Below the pieces are notes generated by a model, which was given only the letters and a program-made list of their open reading frames with translations, did not search any database and was not told where the DNA came from. The translations under genes were made by a program, and so were the position numbers. A stretch of 64,000 nt of DNA, taken from Luteococcus sp048595755. GTDB taxonomy: Bacteria; Actinomycetota; Actinomycetes; Propionibacteriales; Propionibacteriaceae. The stretch lies in the NCBI RefSeq assembly GCF_048595755.1, contig NZ_CP184360.1, forward strand, positions 1,860,001-1,924,000. Reading direction: 5' to 3'. This document shows positions 48,864-56,922 of this stretch, piece after piece. Positions within the stretch are counted from its first letter, which is position 1, and the number at the start of each line of letters is the position of its first letter.

Positions 48864-50924
48864 GTGAACAACACCCTGAACTGGACCGAGCAGGACGAGC
48901 GCGCGGTCGACACCGCCCGCATCCTCGCCGCCGACGCCGTGGAGAAGGTGGGCAATGGCCACCCCGGCACCGCCATTTCGCTGGCCCCGCTGGCCTACCT
49001 GCTCTACCAGAAGGTCATGAAGACCGACCCCACCGACGACCTGTGGCTGGGCCGTGACCGCTTCGTGCTGAGCGCGGGCCACTCGTCGCTGACCCAGTAC
49101 ACCCAGCTCTACCTGGCTGGCTGCGACCTGGAGCTCGACGACCTGAAGGCGCTGCGCACCTGGGGCTCCAAGACCCCCGGCCACCCCGAGTTCCACCACA
49201 CCAAGTTCATCGAGGCCACCACCGGCCCGCTGGGCGCCGGCATCAGCATGGCCGTCGGCATGGCCATGGCCGCCCGCAAGGAGCGCGGCCTGTTCGACCC
49301 GGAGGCTGCCGCAGGCCAGAGCCCCTTCGACCGCACCATCTACTGCATCGCCGGCGACGGCTGCATGCAGGAGGGCGTCTCCTCCGAGGCCTCCTCGCTG
49401 GCCGCCACCCAGAACCTGGGCAACCTGGTGCTCTTCTACGACGACAACCGCATCTCGATCGAGGGCGACACGCAGATCGCCTTCAGCGAGGACGTTGCCG
49501 CCCGCTACCAGGCCTATGGCTGGCACGTGCAGCACGTCGACTTCACCAATGGTGGCACCAGCTACGAGGAGAAGATCGAGGAGCTGTACGCGGCGATCGA
49601 GGCCGCCAAGGCCGTCACCGACAAGCCCTCCTTCATCAAGCTCACCACCGTCATCGGTTGGCCGCTGCCCAACAAGCAGGGCGACCACGGTGTGCACGGC
49701 GCGAAGATCGGTGCCGAGGAGATCTCGGCGCTGAAGAAGGAGCTGGGCTTCGACGACGAGCCCTTCGCCGTCGACCAGGCTGCCGTCGACCACGCCCGCG
49801 CCAATGCCGCCGAGCGTGGCAAGCAGCTCCGCGAGGAGTGGGAGCAGAAGTTCGAGGCCTGGAAGTCCGCCAACCCCGAGCGCGCCGAGCTGCTCGCCCG
49901 CGTGACCGATCGTGGCCTGCCCGAGCTGGAGCTGCCGGTCTTCGAGCCCGGCAAGAAGGCCACCCGCGCCGCCTCCGGCGAGGTGCTCAACGCGCTGGCC
50001 AGCCAGCTGCCCGAGCTGTGGGGCGGTTCGGCCGACCTGGCCGGCTCCAACAACACCACCATGAAGGGCGAACCGTCCTTCCTGCCCGAGGAGCGCTCCA
50101 GCGAGCAGTTCACCGGCAATCCCTACGGCCGCACGCTGCACTTCGGCATTCGTGAGCACGCCATGGGCGGCATCGTGAACGGCATCGCGCTGAGCGGCCT
50201 GACCCGTCCCTACGGCGCGACCTTCTTCGTCTTCGCCGACTACATGCGTCCGCCGGTGCGCCTGGCCGCGCTGATGGGCATTCCGAGCATCTTCGTCTGG
50301 ACGCACGACTCCGTCGGCGTCGGCGAGGACGGACCCACCCACCAGCCGATCGAGCACCTCGCGGCCTACCGGGCCATCCCCAACCTGGCGATCGTGCGTC
50401 CGGCCGACGCCAACGAGACCAGCTACGCCTGGCTCGGTGCGCTGCAGCACACCAACAGCCCCAGCGGTCTGGTGCTCAGCCGACAGGACCTGCCGATCGT
50501 CGACCGCACCGAGTACGCCTCGGCCGAGGGTGTCCTCAAGGGTGCCTACGTGCTGAAGGATGCCTCCAACGGCGAGCCGCAGCTCATCCTGATCGCCACC
50601 GGTTCCGAGGTGGCCCTGGCCGTCGAGGCGCAGAAGGTGCTGGAGGAGCAGGGCGTGGCCACCCGCGTCGTCTCCATGCCGTGCCAGGAATGGTTCGAGG
50701 AGCAGGACGAGGCCTACCGCGAGTCGGTGCTGCCCAAGGCGGTCACCAAGCGCGTGTCGGTCGAGGCCGGCATTGCGCAGGGCTGGGCCAAGTACGTCGG
50801 CCCGGAGGGCGCCAGCGTCTCGATCGAGACCTTCGGCGCGTCGGCCAGCGGCAATGTGATGTTCGAGAAGCTCGGCTTCACCGTCGACAAGGTCGTGGAG
50901 ACCGCCAAGCAGGTCGTCGGCTGA
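48864..50924 (+). CDS. tkt: Transketolase
   Basis: 686 residues; GTG 48864 with GAGAGGG upstream. ThDP enzyme of the pentose phosphate pathway. GHPGTAISLAPL, the GDG motif CIAGDGCMQEGVSSEAS with N (DDNRISIEG), and the PYR domain FGIREHAMGGIVNGIAL with catalytic Glu are visible. It consumes and produces erythrose-4-phosphate, the predicted end product of the operon that follows. Adjacent but separated by a strong terminator, so independently transcribed. Confidence 0.95.
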   Translation: MNNTLNWTEQDERAVDTARILAADAVEKVGNGHPGTAISLAPLAYLLYQKVMKTDPTDDLWLGRDRFVLSAGHSSLTQYTQLYLAGCDLELDDLKALRTWGSKTPGHPEFHHTKFIEATTGPLGAGISMAVGMAMAARKERGLFDPEAAAGQSPFDRTIYCIAGDGCMQEGVSSEASSLAATQNLGNLVLFYDDNRISIEGDTQIAFSEDVAARYQAYGWHVQHVDFTNGGTSYEEKIEELYAAIEAAKAVTDKPSFIKLTTVIGWPLPNKQGDHGVHGAKIGAEEISALKKELGFDDEPFAVDQAAVDHARANAAERGKQLREEWEQKFEAWKSANPERAELLARVTDRGLPELELPVFEPGKKATRAASGEVLNALASQLPELWGGSADLAGSNNTTMKGEPSFLPEERSSEQFTGNPYGRTLHFGIREHAMGGIVNGIALSGLTRPYGATFFVFADYMRPPVRLAALMGIPSIFVWTHDSVGVGEDGPTHQPIEHLAAYRAIPNLAIVRPADANETSYAWLGALQHTNSPSGLVLSRQDLPIVDRTEYASAEGVLKGAYVLKDASNGEPQLILIATGSEVALAVEAQKVLEEQGVATRVVSMPCQEWFEEQDEAYRESVLPKAVTKRVSVEAGIAQGWAKYVGPEGASVSIETFGASASGNVMFEKLGFTVDKVVETAKQVVG

Positions 50925-50945
50925 CCTTCATTCCTCGCTGACAAG

Positions 50946-50984
50946 GGCGCGGCCCCCGGGATTCCGGGGGCCGCGCCTTTCTTT
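50946..50984 (+). terminator. Intrinsic terminator of tkt
   Basis: Perfect 14-bp stem GGCGCGGCCCCCGG / CCGGGGGCCGCGCC, GATT loop, then TTTCTTT. Confidence 0.92.
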
Positions 50985-51040
50985 GCTGCCCGCAGCAGTC
51001 ATGAGTCGTGATCCTGAGCCGGAAAGGCCTTGCAATAGAT

Positions 51041-51062
51041 CCTAGATCCTATAGGATCTAGG
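51041..51062. promoter_or_regulatory. 22-bp palindromic operator before the tetrose operon
   Basis: CCTAGATCCTA followed immediately by its exact reverse complement, 27 bp before the kinase start. The ATCCTATAGGAT core is of the kind bound by FCD-type GntR regulators in actinobacteria. It is AT-rich compared with its surroundings and probably overlaps the promoter. The GntR gene at 58479 is the likely binder. Confidence 0.7.
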
Positions 51063-51089
51063 AAAGCTTCCTCAGAGTGGAGGGCAAGG

Positions 51090-52796
51090 ATGACCTATCT
51101 CAAGCACGATCCTGCGGTCTTCGCAGCACAGGCAGCAGCGGGATTCGCCAGTGCACATTCCCACCAGATCAGCCCGGTCCCGGGCGGGGTGGCTCGTGCG
51201 ACCCGGTCGAGTCAGGACGAGGTGGCGCTGGTGATCGGTGGTGGCTCCGGGCACTACCCGGCCTTCGCCGGTCTGGTGGGGCCGGGGCTGGCACACGGCG
51301 CCGTGCTCGGCAACATCTTCGCCTCGCCCAGCGCCAACCAGGTGGCCTCGGTTGTCCGGGCGGTGGAGCAGGGGCGGGGTGTGCTGCTCAGCTACGGCAA
51401 CTACGCCGGAGACGTGCTCCAGTTCGACCAGGCCCAGGCGGAACTGCGCGCCGAGGGGTTGGACGTGCGGACCGTGCGGGTGACCGATGACATCAGCTCG
51501 GCAGGACCCGCCGAACGAGACAGGCGCAGGGGCATCGCAGGCGACCTGGTGGTCTTCAAGGTGGCCGGGGCTGCTGCAGCGCAGGGCGCTGACCTGGATC
51601 GTGTGGAGGAGGTGGCTCGGCGGGCCAATGAGTTGACCACCAGCCTGGGCGTCGCCTTCACCGGATGCACCCTTCCGGGGGCCGAGGAACCGCTCTTCCA
51701 CGTGCCCGAAGGTCGCATGGCCATCGGGCTGGGCATCCACGGGGAAGCTGGGCTCTCGGAGGTCGAGGTGCCCACTCCCGAGGAGCTGGCGGCACTGCTG
51801 GTGGAACGGCTGCTCGCAGAACGTCCTGGGTCAGCCCGCTCCGCGGTGGTCATCCTCAACGGCCTGGGCGCCTTCAAGTACGACGAACTGTTCGTGCTCT
51901 ACGGCGCGGTGAGCCGGGCGCTGGCAGCGCAGGGCGTCAACGTCGCCGATGTGAAGGTGGGGGAGTTCTGCACCAGCTTCGAGATGGCAGGGTGCTCGCT
52001 GACGCTCTTCTGGGCTGATGAGCAACTGCTCGAGCTGTGGCAGGCACCCTCCGATGCACCCGAGTACCGAACCGGACGGCCACCGACGGACCAGATCCCC
52101 GCCGAGCTGCAGCTCGCTTCCCACACCGACCAGACAACACTGCCGCCGGCCGGGGCGGGCTCGCGGCTCGCCGCGGGCAAGGCGGTGGCTGCCCTCGAAG
52201 TGCTGGTTGACGTGGTCGACGCACACGCCGACGAGTGGGGACGCATCGACGCCATTGCCGGTGACGGTGACCACGGGATCGGCATGAGGAACGGAGCCCA
52301 CAGTGCACTCGAGGCGGCACGGGCCGCCAGGCAGGCCGGGGCCGGGCTCGGGTCGACGCTGCACCGGGCCGCGGATGCCTGGTCGGACGGGGCCGGGGGC
52401 ACCTCCGGTGCGCTGTGGGGGCTGATGATCCACTGCCTCGCCGAGGCCTGTGGAGACCAGACGGTCCCCGACGGACCACGGCTGCGGCAGGGGATCGCCG
52501 AGGCCGGACGGTTGCTGACCGAGCGTGGCGGAGCCCGCGTGGGCGACAAGACCATGGTGGACGCCGTCCATCCCTTCGTCGCCGAGATGTCCAGCACCGA
52601 TGGCGACTTCGCCCAGGACTGGGGCCGTGCGGCCCAGGCCGCACAGACAGGGGCCGACTCCACCTGCGGCATGTTGCCGGCTCGTGGCCGTGCCCGGTCC
52701 CACGGGCAGGCCGCCCGAGACATTCCCGATCCGGGGGCCGTGAGCTTCGCACAGATCGTGCGCGGCCTCACCACGGCATTTCCGGCCGATTCGTGA
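51090..52796 (+). CDS. DhaK-DhaL fused ketose kinase (L-erythrulose/dihydroxyacetone kinase-like)
   Basis: 568 residues, ATP-dependent single-chain form. The DhaK domain (1-~325) has GGGSGHYPAFAGLVG (50-64) and the covalent substrate-binding His217 in GLGIHGEAG. After a linker, the DhaL domain (~355-568) shows AGDGDHGIGMRNGA, whose Asp residues bind Mg-ATP, and GGTSGALWG. Related enzymes include L-erythrulose kinase (LerK), which forms L-erythrulose-1-phosphate; the neighbours rpiB and tpiA2 favour that over dihydroxyacetone. ATG 51090 follows GGAGGGCAAGG. First gene of the seven-gene operon. Confidence 0.88.
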   Translation: MTYLKHDPAVFAAQAAAGFASAHSHQISPVPGGVARATRSSQDEVALVIGGGSGHYPAFAGLVGPGLAHGAVLGNIFASPSANQVASVVRAVEQGRGVLLSYGNYAGDVLQFDQAQAELRAEGLDVRTVRVTDDISSAGPAERDRRRGIAGDLVVFKVAGAAAAQGADLDRVEEVARRANELTTSLGVAFTGCTLPGAEEPLFHVPEGRMAIGLGIHGEAGLSEVEVPTPEELAALLVERLLAERPGSARSAVVILNGLGAFKYDELFVLYGAVSRALAAQGVNVADVKVGEFCTSFEMAGCSLTLFWADEQLLELWQAPSDAPEYRTGRPPTDQIPAELQLASHTDQTTLPPAGAGSRLAAGKAVAALEVLVDVVDAHADEWGRIDAIAGDGDHGIGMRNGAHSALEAARAARQAGAGLGSTLHRAADAWSDGAGGTSGALWGLMIHCLAEACGDQTVPDGPRLRQGIAEAGRLLTERGGARVGDKTMVDAVHPFVAEMSSTDGDFAQDWGRAAQAAQTGADSTCGMLPARGRARSHGQAARDIPDPGAVSFAQIVRGLTTAFPADS

Positions 52797-52828
52797 CAGA
52801 CCAGAACGTGACCAGACAGGAGAAGGTT

Positions 52829-53296
52829 GTGAGCACTGCACCAGGGCTGCGCGTGGTCGTCGGATGCGACGACGCGGGGCTGGACTACAAGGACAGGATC
52901 AAGGCTGATCTGCAGGCCGATGACCGCGTCACGAGCGTCACCGACGTGGGAGTCGGCGCGGACGAACACACCCCGTACCCCTCGGTGGCCATCGCCGCCG
53001 CGGAGATGGTGGCCCGAGGCGAGGCCGATCGGGCGATCCTGATCTGCGGAACGGGGCTCGGGGTGGCGATCAGCGCCAACAAGGTGAAGGGCATCAGGGC
53101 CGTGACCGCCCACGACTCCTTCTCCGTGGAGCGTTCCATCCTGTCCAACAATGCGCAGGTGTTGTGCATGGGCCAGCGCGTGGTGGGCATCGAACTGGCA
53201 CGTCGGCTGGTCCACGAGTGGCTCGGCTACTGCTTCGACCAGACCAGTGCCTCCGCCGCCAAGGTCAAGGTTCTTCTTGACTACGAGAAGTGCTGA
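52829..53296 (+). CDS. rpiB: RpiB-family isomerase (D-erythrulose-4-phosphate isomerase candidate)
   Basis: 155 residues; GTG 52829 with AGGAGAAGG upstream (GTG 52793 overlapping the kinase stop is possible). The catalytic Cys73 is in LICGTGLGVAISANKVKG, and HDSFSVERSILSNNAQV forms the second active-site loop. In Brucella (EryI) and Mycobacterium smegmatis (DerI), RpiB paralogues in such operons convert D-erythrulose-4-phosphate to D-erythrose-4-phosphate. The company of a TpiA2 and a LerK-like kinase supports that role here. Confidence 0.88.
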   Translation: MSTAPGLRVVVGCDDAGLDYKDRIKADLQADDRVTSVTDVGVGADEHTPYPSVAIAAAEMVARGEADRAILICGTGLGVAISANKVKGIRAVTAHDSFSVERSILSNNAQVLCMGQRVVGIELARRLVHEWLGYCFDQTSASAAKVKVLLDYEKC

Positions 53297-53301
53297 CGGC
53301 C

Positions 53302-54075
53302 ATGTCGTCGCGAATCGTGCTGGGTGTCTCGTTGAAGATGTACTTCACCCACGCACAGACCCTGGACTGGTGCCATGCCGTGGCGCGCGTGCTCCAGGAG
53401 CGGTTGGGCACTGAACCGCCACGGCTCGACTTCTTCGTCGCACCCAGCCATCCCTGCCTGGTCGAGGCGGTCTCGGTGCTGGGTGACTGGGCCAGGGTCG
53501 GGGCCCAGGACGTCGCTGCCCATGGCCTGGGTGCCTGGACCGGCGAGGTGAGCGCGGCCGAACTGGCAGAGATCGGTGTGGACCTGGTGGAGCTCGGCCA
53601 TGCCGAACGTCGCGAGCACTTCGGTGAGGACGACGAGGTCGTCGCCAAGAAGTGTGAACAGACCGTGGCCCACGGCATGGTGCCCCTCGTCTGCGTGGGG
53701 GAGAAGGAGCACACCGAGGCCGCTGCGGCCGCGCAGGTGGTGCTCTCCCAGCTCGAGGCAGCACTGGGACGCATCGAGCGGTGCGTCGGGCAGCCAGTGA
53801 TGGTGGCCTATGAACCGTGGTGGGCCATCGGTGCCGACAGACCCGCCCCCGCCGCCCATGTGAGGCAGGTCTGCGACCTGGTTCGCGAAGGTGTCCGGGC
53901 CAGGGGGCTCGACGCCGTGATCCTCTACGGCGGCACCGCGGGGCCGGGCACACTGCCCGAACTCCACCCCAGCGTGGACGGTCTGTTCCTGGGCCGCCGG
54001 GCCCACGATCCGGCGAATGTGGCGGCGGTCATCGACGAAGCGCTCGGCCTGCTGGCCGGGCCGGAAGAGAAATGA
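53302..54075 (+). CDS. TpiA2-like isomerase (L-erythrulose-1-phosphate isomerase candidate)
   Basis: 257 residues, triose-phosphate-isomerase fold. Catalytic residues: Lys12 (GVSLKMY), His100 (ELGHAERR) and Glu171 (AYEPWWAIG). The canonical Asn of N-x-K is Ser10, as I recall for EryH/LerI-type proteins that act on L-erythrulose-1-phosphate rather than triose phosphate. YGGTAGPGTL forms the phosphate loop. ATG 53302, 5 bp after rpiB. A housekeeping tpiA is presumably elsewhere. Confidence 0.87.
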   Translation: MSSRIVLGVSLKMYFTHAQTLDWCHAVARVLQERLGTEPPRLDFFVAPSHPCLVEAVSVLGDWARVGAQDVAAHGLGAWTGEVSAAELAEIGVDLVELGHAERREHFGEDDEVVAKKCEQTVAHGMVPLVCVGEKEHTEAAAAAQVVLSQLEAALGRIERCVGQPVMVAYEPWWAIGADRPAPAAHVRQVCDLVREGVRARGLDAVILYGGTAGPGTLPELHPSVDGLFLGRRAHDPANVAAVIDEALGLLAGPEEK

Positions 54076-54086
54076 GAAGAGGCGAG

Positions 54087-55028
54087 ATGTACACAGCTGA
54101 GAACTGGCCCATCGCGGCCAAGATGAACTTCGGCTCGCACCTGCCGGACGGGACGCCGCTCGTCGACGCCCCAGTCGAGGTGTGGCGGGGCCAGCTGGAG
54201 CAGGTGGTGAACCTGGGTTATCGCTGCATCGACCCGATCGACGAGTGGATCAACCTGGCAGAACTCGATGGTGAGCGCTTCGCGCAGTTCAAGAAGCTGC
54301 TGGCGGAGTACGGGCTGCAGGTGCCCGGCATCTCCTTCGGGCGTCGCAGCCCGGTGCACGTGACCGAGGGCGAGCGCAATGTCGCCATGATGCACCGCAT
54401 GCTCGATCTGGGCGCAGAGCTGGGGGCCGGCGTGGTCAACGTCGGTTTCATGCAGGCCCTCACCCCAGAACAGCAGCGCGCCCAGTGGTTCTGGCACGTG
54501 ACCGGTCACGTCGATGATCCCGCGTTGCGTCCGGTGGCGATCGAGCGGATCCGCGACCTTGCCGACCACGCCCAGCGCAATGGCATGAAGATCGCGCTGG
54601 AGATGTACGAGGACACCTTCGTCGGCACGCCCGATGATGCGGTGGCCTTCGTCAAGGACTGTGACCATCCCAGCGTCGGCCTGAACCCGGATCTGGGGAA
54701 CCTGGTTCGCCTGCACCGTCCGATGCCGCACTACCAGGAGATGTTCGACAAGGTGCTGCCCTACTCCATCTACTGGCACATCAAGAACTACCTGCGCGAC
54801 GAGGACCAGGCCACCGGCACCTACTTCTCGGCTCCTGCCCCGCTGGAGAGCGGCTGGATCAACTACCGCGACATCATCCGCCAGGCACTGGCACTGGGGT
54901 ACCGGGGGGCCTTCCAGACCGAGCACTACGGGGGTGACTGGCTCGGAGTGGGAGCCACCAATGCCGCCTATATCCGGCAGGTGCTCAAGGCCGCCTCGAA
55001 CCTGATCGACGAAGGCAGGCCGTCATGA
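54087..55028 (+). CDS. Xylose-isomerase-like TIM-barrel protein (sugar phosphate isomerase/epimerase family)
   Basis: 313 residues. The AP-endonuclease-2-type barrel has putative metal ligands Glu (IALEMYEDTF, ~168), Asp/Asn (GLNPDLGNLV), His (YWHIKNYLRD) and Glu (AFQTEHYGG, ~289). An unusual N-terminus (NWPIAAKMNFGSHLPDG) precedes barrel strand 1. ATG 54087 with GAGAAGAGG upstream. Members include epimerases, dehydratases and, in the D-apionate pathway, decarboxylation to L-erythrulose. The product probably feeds the kinase. The reaction is unknown. Confidence 0.75.
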   Translation: MYTAENWPIAAKMNFGSHLPDGTPLVDAPVEVWRGQLEQVVNLGYRCIDPIDEWINLAELDGERFAQFKKLLAEYGLQVPGISFGRRSPVHVTEGERNVAMMHRMLDLGAELGAGVVNVGFMQALTPEQQRAQWFWHVTGHVDDPALRPVAIERIRDLADHAQRNGMKIALEMYEDTFVGTPDDAVAFVKDCDHPSVGLNPDLGNLVRLHRPMPHYQEMFDKVLPYSIYWHIKNYLRDEDQATGTYFSAPAPLESGWINYRDIIRQALALGYRGAFQTEHYGGDWLGVGATNAAYIRQVLKAASNLIDEGRPS

Positions 55029-55795
55029 CTGACCACCACAAGGACACGGTGGTGAACCTGTCGACGGTCTACCGTGGGCTGCCACGTGATGAACGTCCGG
55101 CGGCCGCCGTGGCTGACGGCCATCGCAGGGCGGAGTCCTGGTGGGACTTCGACTCGGCGACCCCCGCACGGAACGAGCTTGACGGCTTCCTGCAGGCGGT
55201 CAGTCAGAGCGGGCTGCGCCTGGTGGCCATCAACTCGCACGGAGGTGATCGCGATGCCGGCGAGCGGGGACTGGCGTGCCTGCCCGACCGTCAGGAGGAG
55301 TTCCGCGACTCCATCGAGTCGGTGTGCCGCGTGGCAGGTGCCACTGACGCCCGGAAGTTCAACGTGACCTTCGGCCAGCTCGACCCGTCGCGATGGAGCG
55401 AGGAGGAACAGCTGGCGGTGGCCGAGGAGAACTACCGGTGGGCCGCCAGCCGAGTGGCCGAGTTCGGCGGCACGATCCTGATCGAGGCCCTGTCACGCGA
55501 GGGCAACGGCGGTTACCCCTTCCACGACGGCCATGACGTCCAGGGCTTCATCCGGAGCCGGCTGGCGGACGTCGACAACGTCGGCCTGCTCTTCGACACC
55601 TTCCACCTGGCCGGGAACGGGGTGGACATCCTGCAGGCCTTCCGGGCCCTCGTGCCTGTCATCAGGCACGTCCAGCTGGCCGACTGGCCCGGCAGGGGCG
55701 CCCCGGGCACGGGCGGGATCGACTTCACCGCCCTGGAAACCATCATCCGGTCGTCGGGCTACCAGGGCGACGTGGCCCTCGAATACCTCGGCTGA
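55025..55795 (+). CDS. Hydroxypyruvate-isomerase-like TIM-barrel protein
   Basis: 256 residues; ATG 55025 overlaps the previous stop (ATGA). Metal ligands are inferred as Glu (GGTILIEALSRE, ~152), Asp (NVGLLFDTFHLAG, ~188, with His), His (IRHVQLADWPGRGAPG, ~218) and Glu (VALEYLG at the end). The ADWPGRGAPGTGGIDF stretch is the Hyi/OtnI signature. Such enzymes interconvert hydroxypyruvate and tartronate semialdehyde or 2-/3-oxo-tetronates. Two different TIM-barrel isomerases in one tetrose operon are not needed for erythritol itself. Confidence 0.78.
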   Translation: MTDHHKDTVVNLSTVYRGLPRDERPAAAVADGHRRAESWWDFDSATPARNELDGFLQAVSQSGLRLVAINSHGGDRDAGERGLACLPDRQEEFRDSIESVCRVAGATDARKFNVTFGQLDPSRWSEEEQLAVAEENYRWAASRVAEFGGTILIEALSREGNGGYPFHDGHDVQGFIRSRLADVDNVGLLFDTFHLAGNGVDILQAFRALVPVIRHVQLADWPGRGAPGTGGIDFTALETIIRSSGYQGDVALEYLG

Positions 55796-55831
55796 CCAGC
55801 ACCACCATTCACGACTGCGAAAGGAAGACCC

Positions 55832-56887
55832 ATGAAGGCTGTTCTGAAGACTGCACCGGCCAAGGGAGCCAGCTTCGTCACCGACCACCCCGAACCGGTG
55901 GTGGCCGATGACGAGATCCTGCTGGAGGTGAAGGCCGCCTCCGTGTGCGGATCGGACCGCATGTTCTACAACTGGGGTGAGGCGGCAGAAGGCTTCAACC
56001 TGGAATTCCCCCGGGTGCTGGGGCACGAGGGATCCGGTGTCGTGCTCGAGGTGGGCAAGGCCGTCACCAGCTTCCGGCCGGGGGACCGAGTGGCTCTCGA
56101 CTCGCACGCCCCGTGCGGCGCCTGCTACCAGTGCCGCATCGGCAATGGGCACAACTGCAATGACATGCGTCTGCTGGCGGCCGACATCGACGGGGTCTTC
56201 GCCGAGCGGGTCTCCGTCCCGGCAGCGATGGCCTTCCACATCCCCGACTCCATGAGCTTCGACACCGCGACCCTGCTGGAACCCTCCGGGGTCGCTTGGC
56301 ATGCCATCCAGCGTGCCGACAAGCAGATCGGCGGCAATGTCGCGGTGGTCTCGGGCTGCGGTCCGATCGGTCTGGTGCTGATCGACTTCCTGACGATGAT
56401 GGGCGCGGCACAGGTCATCGCCATCGAACCGAATCCCTTCCGGCGCGGACTGGCCGAGAAGCGAGGAGCCAAGGCCTTCGCGCCCGGCGGCGAGGTGCAC
56501 GAGTACATCATGCAGACCCACGCACACCGTGGGGGAGCCGACCTGGTCTTCGAGGTGTCGGGGGTCTCGGCCGCCTATGCCAGCCTCTTCGACCTGCTGC
56601 GTCGCAATGGCACCTTCATCTGCATTGGGCACGCCGGAGCGCCCGTCCCGGTGAGCATCTCCGAGGTGATCAACAAGAAGGAGATCACGCTCAAGGGGAT
56701 CTACGGCCGGCTGCTCTGGGAGACCTGGGAAGACCTCTCCCTGCTCCTGGAGACCGAGAAGATCTCGCTCGACTGGTTGATCACGGATCGTCTGGAGCTG
56801 GGCGAACTGGGGCCGGTGATCGACATGCTCAGCGGCGAGTCCAACAAGATCCTGCTCTACCCCAACGAAATGCCCACCACTCACTAG
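55832..56887 (+). CDS. Zinc-dependent polyol/alcohol dehydrogenase
   Basis: 351-residue medium-chain dehydrogenase. The catalytic Zn ligands are Cys39 (VCGSD), His65 and Glu66 (GHEGSG); the structural Zn cysteines are 95, 98, 101 and 109 (CGACYQC, HNC). The Rossmann motif is SGCGPIGLVL. The C-terminal ITLKGIYGRLLWETW resembles threonine/sorbitol-type dehydrogenases. By context it could oxidise a tetritol to erythrulose (EltD-like). ATG 55832 has GAAAGGAAG upstream. Confidence 0.87.
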   Translation: MKAVLKTAPAKGASFVTDHPEPVVADDEILLEVKAASVCGSDRMFYNWGEAAEGFNLEFPRVLGHEGSGVVLEVGKAVTSFRPGDRVALDSHAPCGACYQCRIGNGHNCNDMRLLAADIDGVFAERVSVPAAMAFHIPDSMSFDTATLLEPSGVAWHAIQRADKQIGGNVAVVSGCGPIGLVLIDFLTMMGAAQVIAIEPNPFRRGLAEKRGAKAFAPGGEVHEYIMQTHAHRGGADLVFEVSGVSAAYASLFDLLRRNGTFICIGHAGAPVPVSISEVINKKEITLKGIYGRLLWETWEDLSLLLETEKISLDWLITDRLELGELGPVIDMLSGESNKILLYPNEMPTTH

Positions 56888-56922
56888 CTGCCCGTGCAGC
56901 GAGCCCTGTCATGGAGGATTCA

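Noticed and set aside
51041..51062. Palindrome as a terminator for tkt
   Set aside because: tkt already has a perfect terminator at 50946; the palindrome is AT-rich with no loop and lies at promoter distance from the next gene.
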